Assembly: GCA_029747015.1 (NCBI GenBank)
Contig: JAKOGI010000832.1
Span: 124,001 to 188,000, forward strand
From: Carnegiea gigantea
Taxonomy: Eukaryota; Streptophyta; Magnoliopsida; Caryophyllales; Cactaceae
Direction: 5' to 3'
Length of the DNA stretch: 64,000 bases
Below are positions 54,618 through 64,000 of the stretch, piece by piece. The first letter of the stretch is position 1. Each line of letters begins with the position of its first letter. Made by a program: the position numbers and the translations under genes. The notes below the pieces were generated by a model that saw only the letters and a program-made list of their open reading frames with translations, made no database searches and was not told the DNA's origin.

Positions 54618-57600
54618 TGTAATAACTGGGATTCTTAATCTGGGGCTAACAGCTTGGGTTCATATTTTCATTAACTATGCTCTGTTTAATTGGCCATGTT
54701 AGATTAATTATTTGCGCACTAATTGGGTGCAATACATATACGAAGTAATTTTATTAATTTTCCCGATTACATTATGCAATTATATAAAATTAGTGGGCTC
54801 ACTAAAGTTAAGTCAAGGTGTAAGAACTCAAAAAATGGCAAGTCAAATTATGATATTTGGGGTCGAGATTAAGGGAAGTCAGATGAATTAGGGCCGAATC
54901 CGGTGTAATAAGTAAGGATTAAACACTCAAAATAGAAACAAAAAAAAGGGAAACCAAAAGGAGGCCGAAGCCCCCTTCTTCTGCGGAAACACGATGGGAC
55001 TAGGGGGTTTTCTGCTACCCTAGCCCCACGAACCACATGAGAAGAGAGAGTGTGACACAAAGAGGGAGAGAGAGAGAGGGAGGGAGAGGGAGACGGAGGG
55101 AGAAATGAGGCGCGGTGGCAATGGTGGTGTCGCCACCCCAGCTTGTACTGCAGCTACAACCCCGTGCCTGGCTAGACTAGAGAGAGATCGATAGTGAGTA
55201 AGAGAGGAATCGAAAAAGAGAGATAGCAGGGCAGTCAAGCGCGATAGTAGTAGGGTCGGCAGTGGCTGTGGGCTCGTGGCACCTCTGCTGACCGGACTGA
55301 AGCCTTGGTGCCACTTGGGGTGAGAATTGAAAGTTAGGGTTTGAAAGCGATGGCCACCACCACCGCGACTGTGCCGTTGATGGTGGAGTTGGATTCCGAT
55401 GAAGCAACAGAATCGAGAAAGGACAAGAGTAGCAGTAGCACGAGTGGTTCAAGAAGGGGGAAGGGTCATGCAAACACTAGCAGTAGCAGCACCACCAACT
55501 GGGCTCCCAGCAACACCCACAGCTGCACCAAATCACCACCAAAACCAGCCGAAGCAGCCATTAAAACTAAGCTAGAATAGCAGCCCAGGAGCAGTAATAG
55601 TAGCGATAGTTAAGCAGTAGTAAAAGGGGGGTTCTTGTGGGGTGGTTTGATTTAAGGAGGGTTAGTGACCATCCACAACAGTACCCAAAAGCCCATAGAA
55701 TGGGTTCCAAGCTTGGAATGAGGTGGGTGGCTCCTGATCCCTAAACCTACTACTAATTTGTAAATGTTTTTGAAATATTTATGATAGTTGATTTGGAAGT
55801 TAGGTTAAAACTGTAATGAGTTAAGAAACTTTAAGTAGTCGGTGAATCACTTGGGTTGAACTAAAATGGTTGGTGCTATGAGGATGGAGTTTGGGTTGTG
55901 TGAAATCCATGTGTTACGAAGTGGAATGTCATGTTTAGTGCTACATTATATGTGTTGAGTGCCGAAGCTTAGTCAATGTGCGTCAATGAACTAAATGTGA
56001 TATGTTAGACTTGGGTTCGCACTTGCACTAGGTGTGTATGCTTGAATTGAGTTTCCTACTAAATTGACGCATTTACAACTGTTTGATTGCTTGGCATGTT
56101 AAGCAGACTTAAGCAAATAGACATGTACTTGCACTTGAATGAACCCTGTGTCATATCGAGAATAGTTTCATTTATTCAATCGTGATCCTAAGTTGCCTCG
56201 AGTCAAAATGTGTGACTGTCTATGGCAGATAGACTAGATGTTAGCTAAGGGTGGTAGTGATTATGCAATGTAAGCTCCTTTCGTGACCTGAATGATGTCT
56301 CCCCAGTATGGTTAGAATTTCAGTCATTAGATGAAATGTTTACGTCTGAAGTGTGATAAATTGAGCTAATTATGTATAAGTGCAATGTTACCTTTAAAAC
56401 GAGTTTCCATATCACCTATCTTGAAGAGTCAATGAATATGTAGTCATTAACTCGTTTGAAACATATTTTACCAAATGAGTGGTTTTATGCTTTTTAAATC
56501 GATGTGAAATCGTTAAGGCTTCGAGCCTCTTGAGAATGAAGATGTCATTGTTTAACATTATCAAAGTTATAATGCAAGTGCATTTAATATATAATACGTG
56601 TAAAATATTTTGGGGTATGGGAATGGTGCCAAATGCTTGGACAAATGATTAGGGAATATACCCAATTTGGGGGAACCCTAATATGTTGGGAGATAAACCC
56701 CAAAGTAGGAACCCTAGAAGACCATAACGAGGGCAATGGTCCAATGATTTCCCAAGGGATAATACGAAATGTGAGTGACGATATCACCGGTGCGATGGAA
56801 CACGAGTGACGGCCTTACCCATACCAAGTCGAAATATGAGAATCTGATGCCTTATGAAAATGATTTCGTATATGTTAGGTGATGTAAGTCCCTCATTCGA
56901 AGGTGATGTTAGTGTAAAGATTTAAAAAGGATGCATATTTTCTCGAAAAAAGTTTTTATTGAGTTCCAAGTATTTTCCAAGAGCATAATGATGGTTTTAT
57001 AAGAATTTTCATTGGTTTAAGCGATATACATTAATCTCACTTTCTTGCCAAATAGAGTCTCACTTGGTGATTTTGTTTAAACTCCTTGATGATGGGTGTT
57101 TATATGTGGACTAAGTGTTCTATTGCGTCCAATACTTGAATTGTTGCATAAAATAGCTTATTAATGAATCCTGTGTGCATGTTATGCAATGTTATGCTTA
57201 TATTATGTGATGTTATGCTGATATAACGTTGGATTACCACTAATAAACTACAAAAAACTTAGGTCAGACAAGTTAAGTACCTTGTACGTGAATTTAAAAG
57301 AGAATAGGATTAGCATTATACTAGAGAGGTCATTAAGGTGATGACAAATGCGGAAGACCCTACATGCTTATTATATGATAATATATATCATAATTATGTG
57401 TGCTCTACATAAAGTATTATGTGCAGCTGTTTTGTTTTCTAGGGTTGGGAATGATTTACTGGGCATCTGATAGCTCATCCCCCTATCTTTTTCCCCTTTT
57501 GCCCAGGATTTAGTTATGATAGGTAGAGTCTGGCCTATGAAAGTTTAACTAGAGGCTTCATGCGCTTTGGAAAAATGTGAAGGGCTTATGTAATGTAGAT

Positions 57601-58069
57601 TTATGAATTTATTAATGTTATGTAATGTATTCATAAGTATGCAAGCCTTGTAAGTTAATTATGTTTGTTCATGTATAGTACATTAAGTAATGGTCGCTCT
57701 GAATGGTCGTGTGGGCCAAACATCTATGTTGTCAGTCATTCGTTTAGTCGTTTTACTTATTATGGCATGTCAACTCCAGTGCTCCGGATGTGTGACCCAT
57801 TAAGCTACATCTTTGTTTTTCTTTCTATTTATTGAACATTATTCTTGGTATACTCTGGGTGTGTGGCCTGTAGAGTTGTGATCTCTAGTGTGTAGTCATT
57901 GGGTTATGAACATATGTTTATGTGTTTATCGAATGCAGTAACCTATTGTAAAGCTAGAAGCCTTGTTTTAGCCCATTTTTAGGCGAAACTCTGTCTGTTT
58001 TGCCCTATAATTTATGTAGGATTTAAGAAATTGTTAGTACTCCTAACCCCAGGGGTTAGGGGTGTTATA
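54618..58069 (+). repeat. 5' LTR of the LARD-like element
   Basis: 3,452 bp, from TGTAATAACTGGG to GGGGTGTTATA (CA end mutated to TA) just before the primer site. Its first ~860 bp match 61,584-62,455. A GC-rich part at 54,950-55,620 includes a GA-rich microsatellite (55,060-55,100). The open frames in it are Ser/Ala-rich low-complexity and not genes. No TE protein is present. Confidence 0.8.
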
Positions 58070-58071
58070 GA

Positions 58072-58083
58072 TGGCATCAAAGC
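58072..58083 (+). other. Degenerate primer-binding site
   Basis: TGGCATCAAAGC, two mismatches from the initiator-Met site TGGTATCAGAGC. Confidence 0.7.
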
Positions 58084-61000
58084 AAAGTCTTGCAGCCATA
58101 GGCCGTGACCTAAGTCTTGCCTTTCACATAGTTGCCCAAGAAGACTTTGTGATAATGTGACATATGTCGCGCTCTGTTTGCATATGTGCCTTATGGCATG
58201 GTCATTTGCGACTTATGTGTAGCTCGAGTAGGTCGATTGATTAAAAGGGGTGGGTTATGTATTAGTATAGGAGCTAAATGGCTCCCCACACCTTGAGCTG
58301 GCATTGTGGATGCCCCATTGGTGCACTGTGTTCCTAACGTACTAATTGGCTTAACTGATTGACTGTTATGTGATTCGGTTAAGCCGATGGGATAAAAAGT
58401 GAGTCATGTGTTAGAATGTCAACCCAATTAACTTGTGTATTCTTGCTTGAGCTAAGTGATGGTTCGAAAAGTAAATGTGTTATTCGTGCGCCTTAATAAA
58501 ACAATCGAAAGTTAAAGCATGTTGACTTGAACTTGAACGATTGAAAATCTTTTTCCAATCTCATTCCTTGCCACTACATGCGGATTGCTCCTTGGGCCTT
58601 ACAATAGAGATAGTACACGTACTTAGAGGTGGTAGAGAAGAGGCTAAAAATAGATAAGTTATTTTCCACCTTTGAAATTCAAGATTTTAAAATGTCATTT
58701 TCCTTCTTGTTATTGAGTTAAGTTTTACTTTGCACCAAAGGATTTACATTCTCTTAGTAATGATGAATGAGTTTAGGTTCATAAATACATGTTCTTATGC
58801 GTGTCGGGATGTTGGTTGTAAATGTGTATGTGCTAAGATGTGTACATTAATGGAATTGTTCATAATAGACTAGGAGAGGAATGATTGGAAATTAGTTACT
58901 ATGATCGATAGTCATACTAAATGATACCTTCCTCTTGTGTATTCTAAATTTCTTGAGGAAATTACGGGATATTTTCATATGCATGCTTGGAAGATTAAAT
59001 GCTAGCAGTAGGATCTTGTTGAACATTGCATAGTTGTACCTACCATTCCCCATCTTTGTCATTGTTGCTTGTATAGTGTATTAGTTGCTTTCTATCATAT
59101 GAACTATTATTCGCGATGTAGGGTGGCAATGTTTTGGCTGGAATGAACCCTAATACACCTAGAAAGCGCAAGGAAGAGAAAACCTAGTAAACGTTGGAAT
59201 TGTACATAGTAAATGATTATTGCCAAGGTTACCAAGGTGAGCGGCTTACACGATAAGACTCCTATGATCACTTACGGGATAGGTGAGTCTCATAAGGCCT
59301 TAATGCATACTTATAAGACCATTAATGTCGCCCATACTCAAAATGATCATGGCCCATTGGTCGCAAGTCTCTCCTAAATTTGGACGAGCTTTAGGGCATA
59401 CCGTTGACCACAGGTTGCAAATAGGGATTGCACGCGTGTATACATGTCTAGGTGTTTTCCCTATGTGACAACCCCATGAGTCTATAAGACTTAAGGAATG
59501 ATTACAGTGTTATGTGCTGTGTGAAGCCATGGGAGTACCTATACTTAGGATTATTGTGAGCGACCATCAATGTGTTTGTGGCAGAACGCTAAAAGAATGA
59601 GTTTTTAGTAGTTGCTTGGCTTGAACTTGATTAAGCATATTATTGTATTAGTTGAGCGATTTGATTTATGTGCTTAGTTGCACAACATGACTCTTGAATC
59701 ATCATTTACAGCTTATGAATTCTGTTTTCTCATGTTATAGTTGGAGTAATTGAACACGATGTATATAATGCGTGACTTGTTGACAATAAAGTTACATTTG
59801 CATGTGTTCACATCTATAGATGGGTATAACACATGTGTAAGAAAGGTAGTATGGTAGAGTATCCAAGGTCATGTCAGCATATATATAGACACTTATGTTT
59901 GTTATGCAAAGTCATTGATGCATTATATGAGTTGGGTCACTGACTAGATGTGTGAGTTAACTCTTAAGTACATGAGCTTCTTGGTGCCTGTTTTGAACCT
60001 GTCTAGGATGAAGTTGAGTTATATGCACTGTTTAATGTGTGTGGCCTATCCCGCGATAAAATCATTAGTGTGTTACCTGCATTACATGACTCCTATTGCT
60101 TTATGTTTTAGCTTAGGTGGCTGTATGCGCATATATTTAATACACGAACTAGTGACTATCAGAATTTGCATTCGCATGTGCTTATAATCGTATATCTTAT
60201 GTTTGCTAAGGAGAACATGCTAGTACCTCTGATTTTAGGGGCTAACCTCTATCTGGATGTGCAATTGCCTATAAGCTTCATCTAACACGATGATGTGTAG
60301 GCGTACTTGTAGTCATATGTGACACTTTACTGTATCACCTGGTCCTTAAAGTTGTAGAATGTGGCGGTTAAAATGTTTGATTGAAGTGTTCTGGTGTGGT
60401 TTGACTATATAATGGTATATACTTGTGCCATCCTCATTGGGACATGGGTATGTCAATTTACCTACATGGCTTCATGACTTAGAGAGAAACCAATTCCATA
60501 TGGAAACTCGAAGGTAGAGCTTTACATTAGGTAAACCATTATGATTAAGCTAATGTAATTACCGTGTCAGTTATTGCTCATTTAACTATACCTGTGAATA
60601 TTCTTTATTGGGATGATTGCATTTGTATACATAATAGGGGGCATCAGGTTGGATCTCTAAATTACTACCTTACTAACTCTTATATTATTTGCCATACCGC
60701 GTTCCATTACCTACATGAACTAGTGACCGCTTCAGTGACAGTTCCTAGTTGAAAAAGACTTCATTGGGTGGCTGAATTATTAATCACGCTATAGGTGCAT
60801 CATTGGGAGTAGTGACCTTACACCCGCCTAACCTCATCACCCCCTTCAAACAATTTACGTATAAGAAGTGTCAGGAGCCTTCCCTGTCATTGACCTGCTA
60901 TTGGACCATGTTCCCCAAGCTATTCTATGCTTAGTGATTGATGACCGCATGCATTGCCCCAGTAACATGCCCCATATGTACTGAAACATGGGCTAACTCC

Positions 61001-61572
61001 ATGGATTATGCTTGATTTCAAAGTGTGACATTGTTGCGAACCTATGTGTCATTCTTATGTGTTATCGTTGTTCATACATTGCTATGTGATGCTGTGTGAT
61101 GCTATACAATGCCCTTTCTATTATATGATGATATAGAATTCCTGGTCGACTGACTTAATCCTAAAATGGTTTGATTCCTTCGTGCAATAGGATGGATTTG
61201 ACTTAACCTTCATTAGTATCACTAGTTGCCATGTACAGAAAGGGTTCTCAATTGTCAACTTATGTACTTCTATCTAAAGTGGTTCTTGTTTAACCCTTGC
61301 TCCAACGTGATTTTGAAAAAGGTATCCATGCCAACTCCATTACGCACTTCGATGCGATTTGCTCTCAGCGCCTAAATAAACTGAGTAGATGCTTGACGAG
61401 ATTGCCAAGAAGGAGACTGGATACCATAAGCCCTTTTTCGATTTAAAAGACACAGTTTATTGCAAAATGAAATTTTTGGATCCTAGTGCAAGTCGTGTAG
61501 ATCATAGTATGGGTGTGCATCTTGTGCTTGACTGAACTGTGAACTTTGAAATTTCGAGAACGAAATTCTTTT
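58084..61572 (+). other. LARD interior, non-coding
   Basis: I searched all frames by eye for gag, protease, RT, RNase H and integrase motifs and found none. Open frames are under 80 codons. Only the last ~40 bp (AATTTCGAGAACGAAATTCT) resemble the usual Tekay 3' end. Confidence 0.65.
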
Positions 61573-61583
61573 AAGGGGGAAAA
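61573..61583 (+). other. Polypurine tract
   Basis: AAGGGGGAAAA directly before the 3' LTR start TGTAATAACC. Confidence 0.87.
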
Positions 61584-62455
61584 TGTAATAACCGAGATTC
61601 TCAATCCGAGGCTAACTGGTTGGGTTAATGTTTTCATTAACTGTGCTCTATTTAATTAGCCATGTTAGATTAATTATTTACACTAATTTAGTGTAATAGG
61701 TATACGAAGTAATTTTACTAATTTTTCTAATTAAATTACGCAATTATATGAAATTAGTGGGCTCGTTAAAAGCTAAGCCGAGGCATAAGTACTCAAAAAT
61801 TGGCAAGTCGAATTATGATATTTAGGGTCGAGATTAAGCGAAACTAGATGAATTAGGACCGAAGTCGGTTTAATGAGTAAGGATTAAACACCAAAAACAA
61901 AAACCAAAAAAGGGAAACCATAAGGGGATCGAAGCACCCTTCTTCTACGGAAACACGACGGTGACTAGGGGGTTCTCTGCTACCCCAGCCCCGCGAACCA
62001 CCAGAGAATAGAGACACAGGGAGGGGGGGAGAGAGAGACAAACAAAGAGAGAGAGAGAGAGAGAGAGATGAGGCCCGGTGGCGCGATGGTGGCGCCACCT
62101 CGGCTTGTACCGCGACCGCAACCCCGTACCCAGATAGACTAGAGAGAGATCGAGGGTAAGTGAGAGTGGAATCGAAAGAGAGAGAGAGAGAGATGGCGGG
62201 GCGGTCAAGCGCGACGGTAGAAACGTCGGGCGGCAACCGTCGGCTCAGAGCACCTCTACAGACCGGACTTAAGTGTTGGTGCCACTTGGGGCGAGAATTG
62301 AGAGTTAGGGTTTAAGGATGGGGAGAACTAAGAGTTAGAGCACCTCTGCTGACCGCAACCGCACTGTTAATGATAGAGTCGGATTCTAGTGAAGGAGCAG
62401 AACTGAGAAAGGAGAAGAGTAGTAGTAGCACGAGTGGTTCAAGGATGGGGAAGAG
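61584..62455 (+). repeat. 3' LTR of the LARD-like element, first 872 bp
   Basis: Colinear with 54,618-55,465: TGTAATAAC start, GGCTAAC, ATTAGTGGGCTC, GGTCGAGATTAAG, a GA-microsatellite (62,024-62,067), and GCACGAGTGGTTCAAG near the cut. It stops at GGGGAAGAG, where the next element begins. Confidence 0.87.
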
Positions 62456-63982
62456 TGATGGAGGTCCATCCTCAAGGTCTAATAACATTTCAATGATCCA
62501 GAACAATCAAGAAATCAAGTCCAAAGTCACGGCCATAAGTCACTTGATGGAGAAAACACAAGGTGATGCACCCGGGTTCTCATCAAGATTTTCACCCGGT
62601 TTTTGTTATCTGATTACACGGGATTAAAGCACGTTTTGGTGCTCGCTTTTTGGGGAATTTTCAAGCTTAAGATCTTAGCTTTTAAGTCCAATTGGTTTCA
62701 TATTATTTGGAGTTCAATTGGTTGCTTAAAACAGTTCATCTTTTGACCTTGCCTGGATTGCACTACAAACTGCACGGTTTTGGAATTCTGGTTTGTTCAG
62801 GGGGCAAACAAAGTCCAATTGCTACGATTCAAGTTGGAGGGTAAACTAGACATCCTGAGGCTTCCATCCATGTAAGAAACATAGCAATTAGTCAGCATTT
62901 GATGTGTCAAGCCTATGGGGAAATTTGAGGCAGAAACTGGCTGATTGACACCCGGTTACTTAGCCTAGTGGTTTTCCTCCTTCAAGGGGTTTGCTTAAGG
63001 TGAGTGCCTGTCGACTTGATCATTTTGAGCTGCTTGGTAAGCTGCCACCCAGCCACCCATGAGAGAGACACGTGGACCAAGGGAAAAGCCTCCATTTTGC
63101 AAGCTCTCACACGGCCACTCAAGCATGACATGGAAACCATGCATTCTTCAGCTCTTTTGAGGTGGCCAGCCATGTATCCTTACCTTCTTAGCTGGGAAAT
63201 TGAGTCATTGACATTCCTTAATGCATTGGAAAGAGCTTAGTAAGATAAAATAGTGCTTTGTAACTTAAACTTTCAGCTTATGTTTATTTTAGGCTAAACC
63301 GTGTATTAAGTAGTCTTAGGCATGCTTAATGACTTTCCTACCTTAGAAGGAAAGCTCTCTCATGTATTCTCAAGGCCATATAAAAGCCTTGTATGTTCAT
63401 TTTAATGAAATAGAGTTGATTACTTTGTGTCTTGTGAGTTCCTTAAACACTTAACTTGCTTATCCTTAATTGTGGCCGATTAAGGTGGTGATCAAGTGAG
63501 TCTTAATCATTGATTAGGTGGTGTATCTGTATCCTAATCAAAGATTAAGGGCCCTAAGCTAAGCGATTAGTGGTGTATCTTATCTAATCATCTAGCTTAG
63601 AACTATCCTAGTTTCATTAAACACACTTGAAGTTCATAAGCTAGCTCTTGGTTTCTCTCCTCTCAAACCGTGAGTTCCTTCATTGATCTTCTAGTGTTCT
63701 GAATCCTACTTTCATTCCTCACTTCCCTTACTCCTTTGTTTACTCATTTCCCCACAAAATCAAGGCCAAAACAAAGCCGATTGCATAAGACTTCCATTAG
63801 ATCTCAAAGCCATCTCAAACCGTGAAGGAAGCACTTTCTAGGCAAGCTAGGCAGCAAGTTGGCATGGTCACCCTGTGCTATCAAGCACGACCGTGCGTCC
63901 TTAGCCGTGAGTCTTTGCTTGTTTTCTAGTATCCTTGATGTGAGTTAACTTAGGTTGCTTCATTCCCTTGAGACTTACATCA
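62456..63982 (+). repeat. 5' LTR, TGATG family
   Basis: 1,527 bp, from TGATGGAGGTCC to CTTACATCA. A TATAAAAG at 63,379-63,386 is a likely core promoter. The opening of U3 is open in one frame (GGPSSRSNNI...), as in Ty3 elements whose pol reads into the LTR. The outer boundary is set by the break in similarity between the two LARD LTRs and by the match to the solo LTR. Confidence 0.85.
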
Positions 63983-63986
63983 ATTT

Positions 63987-63998
63987 TGGTATCAGAGC
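63987..63998 (+). other. Primer-binding site (initiator Met tRNA)
   Basis: TGGTATCAGAGC, four bases after the LTR end. Confidence 0.92.
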
Positions 63999-64000
63999 AA

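Larger units (their letters stand above)
54618..62455 (+). mobile_element. Large retrotransposon derivative (LARD-like), no coding interior
   Basis: 5' LTR (54,618-58,069), a primer site TGGCATCAAAGC (58,072-58,083), a 3.5-kb interior without gag or pol, a clear polypurine tract (61,573-61,583), and the first 872 bp of the 3' LTR. The LTR is then interrupted at 62,456 by another Ty3 element. The LTR start TGTAATAAC and the AAGGGGGAAAA tract recall Tekay-type Ty3 elements. It must rely on proteins of another element. The left flank is GATGG; the right flank lies outside the window. Confidence 0.8.
62456..64000 (+). mobile_element. Start of a Ty3/Gypsy element of the TGATG-LTR family
   Basis: 5' LTR (62,456-63,982) and a perfect primer site, after which the window ends. 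It is inserted in the 3' LTR of the LARD-like element and is therefore younger. It is the same family as the solo LTR at 7,325-8,908. Its LTR ends and U3 resemble, more distantly, those of the element at 12,086-18,666. Confidence 0.87.

Noticed and set aside
54869..55580. Several open frames in the GC-rich part of the LARD LTR, and their counterparts at 61,853-62,627, as host exons.
   Set aside because: The sequence is an LTR repeat found twice in the window. The frames are Ser/Leu/Pro-rich, derived from GA/CT microsatellites, and not conserved between the two copies.

Overview
The window looks like retrotransposon-dense plant DNA, most likely from an angiosperm. I found no host gene, tRNA, rRNA or CRISPR array. 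Almost every recognisable stretch is a decayed transposable element, and many are inserted into one another. Initiator-Met-tRNA, Arg-tRNA and Athila-type primer-binding sites, Tat and Athila Ty3 elements, PIF/Harbinger and hAT-like DNA transposons and L1-type LINEs all fit plant pericentromeric or intergenic DNA. All coding regions carry stops, frameshifts or lost catalytic residues. I could not name the species.

Layout. 1-4.0 kb: antisense L1-type LINE. 4.0-7.0 kb: AT-rich DNA with a possible SINE scar. 7,003-11,052: PIF/Harbinger transposon with terminal inverted repeats (TIRs) and TTA target duplications, containing an antisense solo LTR (7,325-8,908). 11.9-19.0 kb: a LINE RNase H segment split by a complete Ty3 element (12,086-18,666) with 1.1-kb LTRs and a 5-bp target duplication. 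19.25-33.1 kb: an antisense Copia element split inside its integrase gene by a complete antisense Athila-like element (20,581-29,416) that has lost reverse transcriptase and integrase. 33.7-34.8 kb: a hAT-like non-autonomous element. 34.8-36.6 kb: AT-rich spacer. 36.6-37.5 kb: a sense Copia LTR end, primer site and gag.

37,493-53,415: a large Tat-lineage Ty3 element with two RNase H domains, a solo LTR inside its integrase (43,820-45,186), two antisense plant-mobile-domain (PMD) genes, one with apparent introns, and a dimeric tandem repeat before its polypurine tract. 53.4-54.6 kb: a second, inverted Tat fragment. 54,618-62,455: a large retrotransposon derivative with 3.45-kb LTRs and a non-coding interior. 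62,456-64,000: the 5' LTR and primer site of another Ty3 element of the same family as the solo LTR at 7.3 kb.

The nesting gives relative ages. In three cases (LINE RNase H, Copia integrase, Tat integrase) the host reading frame runs on across the insert once one target-duplication copy is discounted, which supports those boundaries. The most unusual signals are the antisense intron-containing PMD gene in the Tat element, a short imperfect palindrome (about GGAACC-N-GGGTTCC) scattered through Tat non-coding DNA, and a second palindrome family (CCACGGAC/GTCCGTGG) in the Athila-like element.
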